Shown piece after piece: positions 53,184-62,249 of a stretch of 64,000 bases of DNA. The DNA is taken from assembly GCF_000196235.1 (NCBI RefSeq), contig NC_008541.1:2852001-2916000 (forward strand). Reading direction: 5' to 3'. The DNA is from Arthrobacter sp. FB24. Its GTDB lineage: Bacteria > Actinomycetota > Actinomycetes > Actinomycetales > Micrococcaceae. Made by a program: the position numbers and the translations under genes. The number at the start of each line of letters is the position of its first letter. Positions within the stretch are counted from its first letter, which is position 1. Below the pieces are notes generated by a model that worked only from the letters and a program-made list of their open reading frames with translations, did no database searches and was not told the origin of the DNA.

Positions 53184-53510
53184 CTACTTGCCGGAATCGC
53201 CGTCGGAGCCCTTGCCGCCGTCCGAACCGGGACGCAGGCCTTCATAGACCTCTTTGCACTGCGGGCAGACCGGGAACTTCTGGGGATCGCGGCCCGGGGT
53301 CCACACTTTTCCGCACAGTGCGATGACCGGATCGCCCGTCATGGCGGATTCCATGATCTTTTCTTTGCGCACGTAGTGGGAGAACCGTTCCCGGTCGCCG
53401 GGTTCCACTTCCTGGCGCAGTTCCTCGCGCTCGATAGTGGCTGTGGACGTTCCTGCTCCGGAAAGCTCACGCATCGGGTCGTTTTCGAGGGGGTCCGTCA
53501 TGCTAGTCAT
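53184..53510 (-). CDS. DUF3039 domain-containing protein
   Basis: The 108-aa protein shows the DUF3039 core: GDRERFSHYVRKEKI, ALCGKVWTPGRDPQKFPVCPQCKEVYEGL. Cys in ALCGK and the CPQC pair could bind zinc. Ser/Gly/Asp-rich tail. The family is small, actinobacterial and of unknown function. ATG 53510 is favoured by a -10 box; ATG 53519 overlaps that box. Confidence 0.88.
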   Translation of the reverse strand: MTSMTDPLENDPMRELSGAGTSTATIEREELRQEVEPGDRERFSHYVRKEKIMESAMTGDPVIALCGKVWTPGRDPQKFPVCPQCKEVYEGLRPGSDGGKGSDGDSGK

Positions 53511-53517
53511 GGCATCC

Positions 53518-53523
53518 ATCTTA
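53518..53523 (-). promoter_or_regulatory. -10 box for leaderless DUF3039 mRNA
   Basis: TAAGAT (minus strand) lies seven bases before ATG 53510. Confidence 0.5.
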
Positions 53524-53557
53524 GCCGTTGCGCCGGACAAAAAACCGGACCTCCGGG

Positions 53558-54340
53558 CTACAGGCCCTGCCAGGCTGGCTTGCTGTCATAGGTGTGGCGG
53601 TAGTAGTCCGCCAGCCGCAGGGATGACGCGGCGGCCTCGTCCACCAGGACGGTGACGTGCGGGTGCATCTGCAGGACGGACGCGGCACAGATGGCGGCCA
53701 CCGGACCTTCCACGAAGTCCCGGACCGCCTGCGCCTTCTGCGCACCGGTGGCAATCAGGATGACATGGCGGGCGTCCATGATGGTGCCCAGCCCCTGGGT
53801 GAGCACATGGTGGGGAACATCATGGATGTTTGTGAAGAACCGGGCGTTGTCCCGGCGTGTCTGTTCGATGAGGCTCTTGATCCGCGTCCTGGACGCCAGC
53901 GAGGAGCCGGGCTCGTTGAATCCGATGTGGCCGTCGGTGCCTATCCCCAGCAGCTGGAGGTCCACCCCTCCGGCGGCCTTGATGGCGTCTTCGTAGGCCT
54001 GGCAGGCCGCCGGAATATCCGCCGCGGAGCCGTCGGGGTGATGCACGTTCCCGGGAGCAATGTTCACCCGGTCCGTGAACTCCCGGCGGATGACCTCGCG
54101 GTAGGACTGCGGGTGCCCCGGTTCAAGCCCCACGTATTCGTCCAGCGCAAACGCCTGGACGCGGCTGAAGTCAAGGCCGGCCTGCCCGTGCCGGCGGGCG
54201 AGTTCGTCGTAGACCGGCAGCGGTGAGGACCCGGTTGCCAGACCGAGCACCGCGTCCGGTTTCCGGCGCAGCAACGCCTCGATGGCATCCGCGGCGAGCG
54301 CCCCGATCTGTTTGCTCCCCGGAAGAATAACCACTTCCAT
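53558..54340 (-). CDS. nagB: glucosamine-6-phosphate deaminase
   Basis: NagB converts glucosamine-6-phosphate to fructose-6-phosphate and ammonia. The 260-aa length is typical. Motifs are LGLATGSSPLPVYDEL, FALDEYVGL, GIGTDGHIGFNEPGSSL and the catalytic His region of IHDVPHHVLTQG. There is no nagA or GntR regulator beside it, so its control is not evident. A short CCGG stem and six T residues follow its stop. Confidence 0.95.
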   Translation of the reverse strand: MEVVILPGSKQIGALAADAIEALLRRKPDAVLGLATGSSPLPVYDELARRHGQAGLDFSRVQAFALDEYVGLEPGHPQSYREVIRREFTDRVNIAPGNVHHPDGSAADIPAACQAYEDAIKAAGGVDLQLLGIGTDGHIGFNEPGSSLASRTRIKSLIEQTRRDNARFFTNIHDVPHHVLTQGLGTIMDARHVILIATGAQKAQAVRDFVEGPVAAICAASVLQMHPHVTVLVDEAAASSLRLADYYRHTYDSKPAWQGL

Positions 54341-54380
54341 GGCCTACCGCCTTTCGCATCCTGTAGTACCCATCATGCCC

Positions 54381-55952
54381 CTAACGGTTGACTGAGAGCT
54401 GAGCCAGGAGTTCAGGGCCGCGGGCGTCGAGCCATTTCCCGCCGAGTCGGACCCCTGCGGCGAAGAGGAGCAACCCCAGGGCCGGGCCCAGCACCAGGTT
54501 GATCCATCCTGGCACCATGCTGCCCGTGACGGACTGCGCGACCACCAGGGCAGCTTCCGGCAGCACCAGCACCAGCAATATGCCCATCCCGCCGAACTGC
54601 ACCGCCATGGTCTGGGCGACGTTTCCCGGTGGCTTCTTGAACGGACTGTCGCCCGGAAGCGGGACCGCCACCGTATACCGTGCCGAGATGACCGATGCCA
54701 GGCCAAGGCCGGTGAACAGGACACCCAGGGAGAGTCCGAGCCGCGCCGGCAGCCATTCCCAGTCGCCGGTAAAGAAGAACGGGCCGACGCTGAAGACCAG
54801 CACGATGGGAAATGCGAACGCCAGGCAGGCGAGGGCGCGCCCGAGCCTGTCATGGACGCCGCGGACCCCGCTGGACAAATGCAGGGCGAACGCCGTGTTG
54901 TCATAGGACACATCCGCGGAAATCGACCACGCCAGCAGGAACGCTGCCAACGGACCGATGATCGCCAGGACCCCGTAGTTCCCGGTCTGGCTCGCCTGGA
55001 AGAACATGAGGACGGGCAGCAGCGGAATGACCACCAGGGATCCCGAGTACCGGGGGTCCCGGATCCAGTACGTGAGGGCCCGGGCCGTTATGGCGCCGGT
55101 GGGCGTGGCCGGCAGCACCCCGAAGAGGCCCATCCGGCCGGCGCGCTTCCTGCCGCTGGCAGCGTAGGGCGGTGTGACCAGGGCACGCTGCAGGAGCATC
55201 TTCCAGCACCAGGCCAGGCCTGCCAATGTTGCCAGGGCGATCAGGAGCTTCAGCACGGCAGGTCCGTACTGGCCTGCCGCGGTGTCTCCGCCCAGCGACC
55301 ACGCGGCACCGGCCGGTGTCCAGGCCAGGATCCGTGCGAGGCCGGACAGGAAACCGGCGGAGCCGGCGGCTCCCTGGGCCAGGAATGCCACGATCGGCCC
55401 CATCAACATCAGCGGCACCATAAAGGCGAGCGCACTGACGTCCTTGAACCGCCGGGAGGATGCCAGGCCGGCAGTCGCCGTCGTCACCACTTTGGAAAGG
55501 ACAATGCATGTCAGCACGCCCAGGACGGCTCCCGCTAAGGCGGCCACAGCCGGGGGCCATCCCCTGCTCCAGGTGCCCACCGTGGCCAGCGCTACGAGTG
55601 CGGTTGCGATGCCGGGGATCCCGATCAGTCCGCCGAGGGCCAGGCCGGTGAGCAACTGGGGCATGGGGACTGCCGCGGTGGTGAAGCGCGCCGGGTCCAG
55701 GGTCATGTCAGCTGAAGAGGCAATGACGGGAACCAGTGCCCAGCCCAGGAACGCTGCGACACCGCCCAGTACCACCACGGTCTGGGCGAGCTCCAGGCTT
55801 GCGGTCCGGAGCAGCACAAGCGCCACCCCAAAGAAGCCGGCAATGCCGACGGCGTACAGTCCCCCGATGATCAGCCCCAGCAGCTGCCAGGGGCTGCGCC
55901 GGAGGCTGTTGCGCAGGAGCGTCACTTTGAGCCTTAGAAGGTGCGCAACCAT
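54381..55952 (-). CDS. ABC transporter permease
   Basis: The 523-aa membrane protein has about 12 hydrophobic segments in two similar halves; it starts with a short amphipathic stretch RLKVTLLRNSLRRSPWQL followed by TM1. It overlaps the ATPase gene by 19 bases, so the two form one exporter. The two-half layout resembles ABC-2-type permeases of actinobacteria with unknown substrate. The frame upstream of 55952 is a shadow of the ATPase gene. Confidence 0.88.
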   Translation of the reverse strand: MVAHLLRLKVTLLRNSLRRSPWQLLGLIIGGLYAVGIAGFFGVALVLLRTASLELAQTVVVLGGVAAFLGWALVPVIASSADMTLDPARFTTAAVPMPQLLTGLALGGLIGIPGIATALVALATVGTWSRGWPPAVAALAGAVLGVLTCIVLSKVVTTATAGLASSRRFKDVSALAFMVPLMLMGPIVAFLAQGAAGSAGFLSGLARILAWTPAGAAWSLGGDTAAGQYGPAVLKLLIALATLAGLAWCWKMLLQRALVTPPYAASGRKRAGRMGLFGVLPATPTGAITARALTYWIRDPRYSGSLVVIPLLPVLMFFQASQTGNYGVLAIIGPLAAFLLAWSISADVSYDNTAFALHLSSGVRGVHDRLGRALACLAFAFPIVLVFSVGPFFFTGDWEWLPARLGLSLGVLFTGLGLASVISARYTVAVPLPGDSPFKKPPGNVAQTMAVQFGGMGILLVLVLPEAALVVAQSVTGSMVPGWINLVLGPALGLLLFAAGVRLGGKWLDARGPELLAQLSVNR

Positions 55953-56740
55953 TCCAGGCCCTCCGTTTGGCTGCGGCCGCCCACCAGCTGGACAAACCGG
56001 TCCTCCAGCGAAGCTCCGGCCCGGACTTCCTCCACCGTGCCGGCCGCCAGCAGCCGGCCTCCGGCAACCACGGCAACGTGGTCGCACATCCGCTGCACCA
56101 GGTCCATGACGTGGCTGGAGACGATCACCGTCCCGCCGGATTCAACATAGCGGTCCAGGATGTCCCGGATATTCGCCGCGGAAACCGGGTCAACCGACTC
56201 AAAGGGTTCATCCAGCACCAGCAATCTGGGGGCGTGGATGAGGGCGGAAGCCAGGGCGATCTTCTTGGTCATGCCGGCGGAATAATCCACCACGAGGGTT
56301 CCGGCGTCGGCGCTGAGATCAAGTGCGGCGAGGAGTTCCGCCACCCGGGCGGACACCACGTCCTTGTTCATCCCCCGCAGCAGGCCCGCATAGCTCACCA
56401 GCTGTTCGCCCGTCAGCCGGTCGAACAGCCGGACGCCGTCGGTGAGGATGCCCATAAGCTTCTTGGCGTCAAGGGGCCGGGCCCAGACGTCCACGCCGTG
56501 CACCAGCGCCGTGCCGAAGTCCGGCCGGAGCAGCCCCGTAGCCATGGAAAGCGTGGTGGTCTTCCCTGCGCCGTTGGGACCCACAATCCCGTAGAAGGAC
56601 CCTGCCGGCACATCCAGGCTGATCCCGTCCACCGCGATCTTCCCGCCGAAGCGTTTTGCCAGGCCGCGGATCGACAGGGCGGGAACAGGGTGCTGCTGGG
56701 GGCTGGCCGGCGGACGTATCCCGGGTTGCGGTTCAGTCAT
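55934..56740 (-). CDS. ABC transporter ATP-binding protein
   Basis: The 268-aa ATPase has Walker A GPNGAGKTTTLSM, the signature region YSAGMTKKIALASAL in place of the usual LSGGQ, Walker B LLVLDEPFESVDP and the switch His in VIVSSHVMD. The changed signature keeps the Ser-Xaa-Gly core. It probably powers the permease encoded downstream, as a CcmA/NatA-type exporter. Confidence 0.92.
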   Translation of the reverse strand: MTEPQPGIRPPASPQQHPVPALSIRGLAKRFGGKIAVDGISLDVPAGSFYGIVGPNGAGKTTTLSMATGLLRPDFGTALVHGVDVWARPLDAKKLMGILTDGVRLFDRLTGEQLVSYAGLLRGMNKDVVSARVAELLAALDLSADAGTLVVDYSAGMTKKIALASALIHAPRLLVLDEPFESVDPVSAANIRDILDRYVESGGTVIVSSHVMDLVQRMCDHVAVVAGGRLLAAGTVEEVRAGASLEDRFVQLVGGRSQTEGLEWLRTF

Positions 56741-56746
56741 GGTGCC

Positions 56747-56752
56747 AGCGTA
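56747..56752 (-). promoter_or_regulatory. -10 box for leaderless ABC exporter mRNA
   Basis: TACGCT (minus strand) lies six bases before ATG 56740, the same hexamer and spacing as at 15576 and 15657. Confidence 0.55.
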
Positions 56753-56795
56753 GCCTCCCGGGCGCCTCGGGAGGATCGTCCGAAAGGGCTACTTC

Positions 56796-57896
56796 CTAGA
56801 ACGAGTGGCGCGGAACGGCGCGTTCATATTGCGGGACCCACGGCAGCTCGTGGCCGAGCTCGAAGGCGGCGCGCAGCCACCAGTGCGGGTCGCGGAGGGC
56901 AGCGCGGGCAATGAAGACCCCGTCCGCCTGTCCGGTGGCCACAGCGTGTTCCGCCTGCCCGGCCGACGTGAGCAGTCCCACGGTGCCGGTGCGGACGCCT
57001 GCCTCGCGACGGATCCGGGCCGCGAACCCGGTCTGGTAACCCGGGCCGGCCGGAATCTGCTGGTGCGCCACGGCACCTCCGCTGGAGACGTCCACCAGGT
57101 CCACACCGCGTTCTGCGGCGGCACTGGCCAGCCGGACCGAGGCGGCGGCGTCGATACCGCCGTCGGCCCAGTCCGAGGCGGAGATGCGCAGCAGCAGCGG
57201 CATCGAATCAGGGATGACATTCCGTACTGCATCCACCACGGCCAGGGTAAGCCGGTTGCGCCCGGGCTCGTCGCCGCCCCAGGCATCTGTCCTGTCGTTG
57301 ATCAGCGGGCTCTGGAACTGGTGCAGCAGGTAACCGTGGGCGCCGTGGATTTCAATTGTGTCGAAACCTGCGTCGACCGCCCGGACGGCAGCCGCTGCAA
57401 AATCCGCAATGACGCCGTCAATCTCCGCCGCTGTCAAGGCTGCAGGTGGCGCATAGCCGTCGAACGCCCCGGTGCCGGGCCCCACTGTCTCCCAGCCGCC
57501 GTCGGACGCCGGCACTGAGCCGTGCTTCCCCGAGAAGGGCCAGTAGGTCGAGGCCTTGCGGCCCGCGTGCGCCAGCTGCGTGCCGATTTTTGCGTCAGCA
57601 GCGCCGTAGCGGTGCACAAACGCCGTGATCCGCTCCCACGCCGCGGCCTGTTCGTCGTTGTAAAGGCCTGCGTCACGCGGGCTGATCCGGCCTGCCGCAT
57701 TCACTGCGGCCGCCTCGGTGAGGATCAGGGCCGCTCCCCCGGCGGCGAAGGACCCCAGATGCATGAGGTGCCAGTCATGCGGGACGCCTTCACCGGTGTC
57801 CGGGCCGCAGCTGTACTGGCACATGGGCGAAACCCAGCCGCGGTGGCGCAGCTTCAGCGAGCGCAGCTCCAGCGGTGAAAACAGGGCCGAGTGCAT
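56796..57896 (-). CDS. NADH:flavin oxidoreductase, Old Yellow Enzyme family (YqjM-like)
   Basis: The 366-aa TIM barrel binds FMN and reduces activated C=C bonds with NAD(P)H. Motifs are SPMCQYS with the YqjM-type Cys, QLAHAGRKAS, EIHGAHGYLLHQFQSPLINDRTDAWGG and the phosphate-binding VGLLTSAGQAE. Its ATG overlaps the ybbN-like stop (TAATG), so it is translated together with that gene. The substrate is unknown. Confidence 0.92.
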   Translation of the reverse strand: MHSALFSPLELRSLKLRHRGWVSPMCQYSCGPDTGEGVPHDWHLMHLGSFAAGGAALILTEAAAVNAAGRISPRDAGLYNDEQAAAWERITAFVHRYGAADAKIGTQLAHAGRKASTYWPFSGKHGSVPASDGGWETVGPGTGAFDGYAPPAALTAAEIDGVIADFAAAAVRAVDAGFDTIEIHGAHGYLLHQFQSPLINDRTDAWGGDEPGRNRLTLAVVDAVRNVIPDSMPLLLRISASDWADGGIDAAASVRLASAAAERGVDLVDVSSGGAVAHQQIPAGPGYQTGFAARIRREAGVRTGTVGLLTSAGQAEHAVATGQADGVFIARAALRDPHWWLRAAFELGHELPWVPQYERAVPRHSF

Positions 57897-58906
57897 TAAA
57901 ACAGCACCCGCGCCAGTCCCTGCCGCGCCTTGGCAACGCGTTCGTCAGACGGACCCACCACCTCGAAGAGCTCGAGCAGCCGTACGCGGGCGGTCTCACG
58001 CTCCGGGCCGAAGTTCCGGCCGATGAAACCGACGATCCGGCCCAGGGCGTCATCGATGTGCCCGCCGGCGATGTCCAGGTCCGCCACGCCCAGCTGCGCA
58101 TCAAGGTTGTCCGGCTCTTCGGCCGCGAGTTTGCGGAGCGCTTCGCCGTCCGGACCGGTCAGGGACTGCAGCCGCGCCATCAGCTCCACCTGGGCGACTC
58201 CTGCCTTGGCTTCGGCATCCGCCGGCATCTCCAGCAGGGCCTGGCGGTAGGACGCGGCAGCGGCAGCGTAGTCTCCCGCCTCGATGGCGTCGAAGGCTGC
58301 CTGGTGCAGTGGCGGCAGCGGGGCCGGTTCGGCCTCGGCAGTTGCGGTGCCTGCACCGCCCAGGCTGCCGGTGACGCCGTTGGCGGCTGCAACCTTAAGC
58401 AGTTCATCCAGCAGGCTGCGCACCTGCTGTTCGTCGGCTCCGCCCTGGAACAAGGGAACGGGCTGTCCCTTCACCACCGCCACGGCGGTGGGGACAGCCT
58501 GGACCTGGAATGCCTGGGCAAGCTGGGGGAAGGCGTCGATGTCCGCGGCACCAAGGACCAGCCGGCCGCCATAGCTGTTGATGATGCCTTCAAGGACGTT
58601 GATCAGGTCGCCCGAGGCGGGTGAATAGCTTGCCCAGAGGCCGAAGACCACAGGCACCTGCGCGGACAGCTCAACGAGCTGCTGGAAGTTTCCCTCGGTG
58701 ACATCCACGCGGAGCGGCTGGCCGCCGGTGTCCGGCGCCGTCCCCTGGGCAGAGGCCGGCTGGCCGGGGCCAGGCTGCCCGCCGGCGGGCGACTGCCCGG
58801 CCGGTGGCGCGGTGCGCTGTTTCAGGCTGGAAAGGTCGACGGCGCCGCGCAGGTTGAGCTGGCTGGCAGCGGCTGAAGGGACTGGACGGGAGGCTGGCGA
58901 ACTCAT
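57896..58906 (-). CDS. YbbN/CnoX-like thioredoxin-TPR protein without cysteines
   Basis: The 336-aa protein has an N-terminal Pro/Gly/Gln-rich segment (to about residue 60), a thioredoxin fold (about 62-170) and C-terminal TPR-like helices (about 195-336). The active-site loop reads FGLWASYSPASGDL, so the WCxxC cysteines are replaced by Ser, and the protein has no cysteine at all. It can therefore only act as a holdase or scaffold, as chaperedoxins (CnoX) do partly. A -10 box lies seven bases before ATG 58906, although GGAGG is also present there. Confidence 0.88.
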   Translation of the reverse strand: MSSPASRPVPSAAASQLNLRGAVDLSSLKQRTAPPAGQSPAGGQPGPGQPASAQGTAPDTGGQPLRVDVTEGNFQQLVELSAQVPVVFGLWASYSPASGDLINVLEGIINSYGGRLVLGAADIDAFPQLAQAFQVQAVPTAVAVVKGQPVPLFQGGADEQQVRSLLDELLKVAAANGVTGSLGGAGTATAEAEPAPLPPLHQAAFDAIEAGDYAAAAASYRQALLEMPADAEAKAGVAQVELMARLQSLTGPDGEALRKLAAEEPDNLDAQLGVADLDIAGGHIDDALGRIVGFIGRNFGPERETARVRLLELFEVVGPSDERVAKARQGLARVLF

Positions 58907-58913
58907 AGCCTCC

Positions 58914-58919
58914 ACTCTA
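58914..58919 (-). promoter_or_regulatory. -10 box upstream of ybbN-like gene
   Basis: TAGAGT (minus strand) lies seven bases before ATG 58906; the spacer GGAGGCT could still serve as a short ribosome site. Confidence 0.5.
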
Positions 58920-58957
58920 GCCACTCCGGCCGCTGCCGGTCATACCCGCGTCGGAGG

Positions 58958-60748
58958 CTACTTGAAGCTGGCTCCCACAAGTCCGCGGGTGGCGGCCACG
59001 AGCTTCATCGGGTCCTTGGATCCGGCCGGCGGGATGTAGACGGCCGCTGACTCGGCGAAGTTGAGCACCATGCCGGAGCTCGTTTCCTTGCCGCCGGCCA
59101 GCACGGCTGCGTCGTCACCGATCGCCAGCTTGTCGCCCTCAGCCTTGGGTGTGCCGTCGAACGCGAAGTTCAACCGGCCCAGGACCAGGGCGCCGCCGTC
59201 CGCGGTGCGGAATACCACGGTGTCCTCGGGGACCACCTTGTGCGTGAAGCTGAAGTTGCCGTTGACACCGGTCTTGGCCACATCGGCCTGGTAGGCCAGG
59301 GTGTCGGCGATGTACGGCGAGGACTGGCCCTCCACGAGCTTGTCCTTGAACGTCGAATCTGCCTTGGTCAGGCGGTCGCCCAGTCCGGCTAGGGCTTCCT
59401 GGCCGCTGTAAAGCAGGCCGGACTTGTCGTCAGCGGCAAGGGTTTCCGTTCCGGTGCGTCCGATGGCGGGGAACGTGGTGCCCGGCTGCAGCGGGGTGGT
59501 TTCTACGAGCTTGTAGTTCTCGCGGGGGGATTTCTGCACGAGGGTCAGTAGCTGGGGCACAACGTTGCCCTCGCCCTGGGTGACCGCCAAGACCGAACGG
59601 GGCCACGCGCGCTTGCTGGTGACGACGGTGGTCAGCAGCTTAGTGGCGCGGACAGGCATGCGTGCCTCGTATGCGCCCACCTGCGAGCGGATTTTGTAGT
59701 TCTGGGTGCGGACCTCAAGCTCGGTGCGGTCCACACGGGGCTTCAGCTTGGCTGCGTCCTTGGCGGCGTCGCCGGCGTCCACGGTACTGGAAACCTGTTC
59801 CAGGATGCGGCGGAACTGGGCATCCAGCAGCACCGGTGAGTCGGGGGCGGTGTCCGCGCCGGCTGCCTCGCTTGATGACGGCGACGGAGCGGGGCTCGTG
59901 GCTGCCTGGGCAGCTACGCCGGTTCCGGCCACGATGGTGGCGGCAAGGGCGGCCATGGCCACTCCGGCGCGCGTGGGGCTGAAGGTGGCGGTGCCGGGAC
60001 GCTTGTCGACGGGCGACTCAGCGGGCGAGGGTGCGTCAGGCGCCGGCGTGCCGGCCGGGCGGGCTGCGCGTGCACGGCGGATCAGCTTGTCCTTCAGGGA
60101 TTCGCCGGCGTCGTCCCCGCCAACTCCGGCGGGCTTGCCGCCCTTGGGCTTGATCACCAGCAGCGCCAGACCGGCCAGCATCAGGAGTCCGCCGAGCACC
60201 ATCAACGGCACGGCCCACGGAGTTGACGTGTCATTGGGGAACGTCATGGAGATGGACGACGGTGCCGGCTTGGTGCCGTCCGAGGCCAGCAGGAGCGACC
60301 ACTCGCCGTCTGCGGGGGCGCTCCAGGTGTAGTTCAGTTCACCGCTGGCGTTCTCGGTGGTAACCCAGAGATCGGAGCCGGCGGGCGATGGCGCGGCTGC
60401 TTCGCCGTCCGTGTGCGTGAGCTGGAGCGATTTGCTGTCTTCGGAAACGCCGGAGACCGTGTTGTGGGCCGTTTTGCCTACCCAGGCGTCGACGTCGTCG
60501 GGACGGCCTGCCGCCAGCATGAAGCTGCCTTCGCCCTTGACATTGATCTTGACCGTACCCCCGTGAAGGGTCCGCAATTTTTGGTCGATAACGGTCAGTG
60601 GTGCGGCGGTGCCGTCGGATGGCGCCGAGGCTGTCACGGTCTCGGCCGGAGCCCAGATGGTCTTCTGTCCTACGCCGGCCAGCAGTGTCAGGAGGCCGAG
60701 CAGCACTAGTGCAACTGCAGTCTTGAAACGCAAAGGGATACCTATCAT
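58958..60748 (-). CDS. membrane protein with two extracytoplasmic domains, function unknown
   Basis: The 596-aa protein has TM1 near residues 8-28, an outside domain of mainly beta type (about 30-185), TM2 (about 188-210), a basic cytoplasmic linker (DKLIRRARAARP), TM3 (about 265-285) and a C-terminal outside domain of about 290 residues (from VLLDAQFRRILEQVSSTVDAG). I do not recognise either domain with certainty. ATG 60748 places TM1 correctly; an ATG at 60778 is possible. It sits upstream of ybbN-OYE on the same strand. Confidence 0.75.
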   Translation of the reverse strand: MIGIPLRFKTAVALVLLGLLTLLAGVGQKTIWAPAETVTASAPSDGTAAPLTVIDQKLRTLHGGTVKINVKGEGSFMLAAGRPDDVDAWVGKTAHNTVSGVSEDSKSLQLTHTDGEAAAPSPAGSDLWVTTENASGELNYTWSAPADGEWSLLLASDGTKPAPSSISMTFPNDTSTPWAVPLMVLGGLLMLAGLALLVIKPKGGKPAGVGGDDAGESLKDKLIRRARAARPAGTPAPDAPSPAESPVDKRPGTATFSPTRAGVAMAALAATIVAGTGVAAQAATSPAPSPSSSEAAGADTAPDSPVLLDAQFRRILEQVSSTVDAGDAAKDAAKLKPRVDRTELEVRTQNYKIRSQVGAYEARMPVRATKLLTTVVTSKRAWPRSVLAVTQGEGNVVPQLLTLVQKSPRENYKLVETTPLQPGTTFPAIGRTGTETLAADDKSGLLYSGQEALAGLGDRLTKADSTFKDKLVEGQSSPYIADTLAYQADVAKTGVNGNFSFTHKVVPEDTVVFRTADGGALVLGRLNFAFDGTPKAEGDKLAIGDDAAVLAGGKETSSGMVLNFAESAAVYIPPAGSKDPMKLVAATRGLVGASFK

Positions 60749-60868
60749 CAGCGGGGGTTTACTTTCAATAGTAACCATTTTGTTACCAATGAGTCAGATC
60801 GGAGCTTGGTTCCCAGCCTAGGGCAACCGGCCGCGCCAAGGGGAAAACAGGGCGCTGACAGGCCTGCT

Positions 60869-60874
60869 GATAGT
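60869..60874 (+). promoter_or_regulatory. possible -10 box for leaderless AI-2E permease mRNA
   Basis: GATAGT lies seven bases before ATG 60882; TAGTGT (60871-60876) with a five-base gap is an overlapping alternative. It is weaker than the other sites. Confidence 0.35.
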
Positions 60875-60881
60875 GTTTGCG

Positions 60882-62240
60882 ATGATCATCACACGGTCCC
60901 GCAGCAGCGGCGCCACAGACGGTAAAGGGCCCCAAAACGCAGTGACTGAACACACGGATTCGTCCACCCCAGGACACGAAGCCACGCCCGAATCCGGTCC
61001 CCGGGAGAATGCCCCGGGCAGTTCGCAGCACGAGCGCAAACCGGTGCTGCCGGGCCTGGCCGCGGCACTGCTGCGCAGGCTGCGGACGCCCCTTCCCGGT
61101 GCGCAGCCCCGGCTCCGCTTCGAGATGCCGCCCGACTTCGATGAAGATTCCATTACACCCGAAACCGAGACCAGTACCCGCTTTGGGCATCCCGGTCCGC
61201 GGATGTCGTCCCAGCATCCCTTATATATGGGTTTCATGGGCACCGTGGGCGTCGGGCTGGCCTTGCTCGTGTATTGGATTGGGTCGAACACCACACAGCT
61301 CCTGCTCTGGATCGTGACCGCGCTGTTCATCGCCCTGGGCCTGGACCCTGTGGTGCGCTGGCTGGAAGGACGCAAGCTCCCGCGGCCCATCGGCATCCTG
61401 GTCTCCGTCACGGTCCTCGTCTCCGCTGTTGCCGGATTCTTCGCCACGCTGATCCCCACCATCGTCCAGCAGGTCACCCAGGTCGTACAGGAAGCACCCC
61501 GCTGGATCCAGGACTTCATCGATTCGGATTTCTTCCGCAGTGTTGACGACCAGTTCGGCGTGCGGGAACGCATCACGCAGGAGCTGGAAAAGTTTGTCAA
61601 CAATCCGGATGCCATGGGTGGCATCTTCGGCGGCGTCGTGGGCTTCGGATCGACGGTGGCCAACGGACTCTTCGGAACCCTGATCGTCCTAGTGCTCAGC
61701 CTTTACTTCCTCGCGGCCCTTCCCGCCATGAAAAAGTGGGGGTACCGGCTGGCGCCCCGCTCGCGCCGGGCCCGGGTGGAGGCGCTTTCGGAAGAGATCA
61801 CCGGGTCCGTGGGCAACTACGTTATCGGCCAGGCCTGCGTCGCCCTCCTCAACGCGACGTTTGCGTTCATCGTGATGTCCATCGTCGGCGTTCCGTTTGC
61901 CGTGCTGCTGGCGTTCGTCGTGGCCCTGCTGGCTTTCATCCCCCTGGTCGGCGGAATGATTGCGGGCGTGCTGGTCACGCTGATCGCGCTAACCGCAGGC
62001 TGGCAGACCGCCCTTGTCTACGCCATTTGCTACTTTGCCTACCTGCAGTTCGAGGCCTACTTCATCTCACCCCGCATCATGCAAAAAGCTGTGGCTGTGC
62101 CGGGCGCAGTGGCTGTCATCTCGGTGATCGCCGGAGGCAGCCTCCTCGGCGTCCTCGGCGCCCTCATCGCCATTCCCACCGCTGCCGCGGTCATGCTGCT
62201 CGTGAAGGAAATCTTCATCGTCCGCCAGGATAAGCACTAG
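60882..62240 (+). CDS. AI-2E transporter family permease (PerM-like)
   Basis: The 452-aa protein has an N-terminal cytoplasmic tail of about 110 residues and about eight TM helices. Family motifs are ALFIALGLDPVVRWLEGR, TLIPTIVQQVTQVVQEAP and the C-terminal AFIPLVGGMIAGVLVTLIAL and YLQFEAYFISPRIMQKAV. The name is historical: most members have no proven AI-2 transport. The unusually long acidic tail before TM1 is a variable feature of actinobacterial members. Confidence 0.9.
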   Translation: MIITRSRSSGATDGKGPQNAVTEHTDSSTPGHEATPESGPRENAPGSSQHERKPVLPGLAAALLRRLRTPLPGAQPRLRFEMPPDFDEDSITPETETSTRFGHPGPRMSSQHPLYMGFMGTVGVGLALLVYWIGSNTTQLLLWIVTALFIALGLDPVVRWLEGRKLPRPIGILVSVTVLVSAVAGFFATLIPTIVQQVTQVVQEAPRWIQDFIDSDFFRSVDDQFGVRERITQELEKFVNNPDAMGGIFGGVVGFGSTVANGLFGTLIVLVLSLYFLAALPAMKKWGYRLAPRSRRARVEALSEEITGSVGNYVIGQACVALLNATFAFIVMSIVGVPFAVLLAFVVALLAFIPLVGGMIAGVLVTLIALTAGWQTALVYAICYFAYLQFEAYFISPRIMQKAVAVPGAVAVISVIAGGSLLGVLGALIAIPTAAAVMLLVKEIFIVRQDKH

Positions 62241-62249
62241 CCCCGGGGC

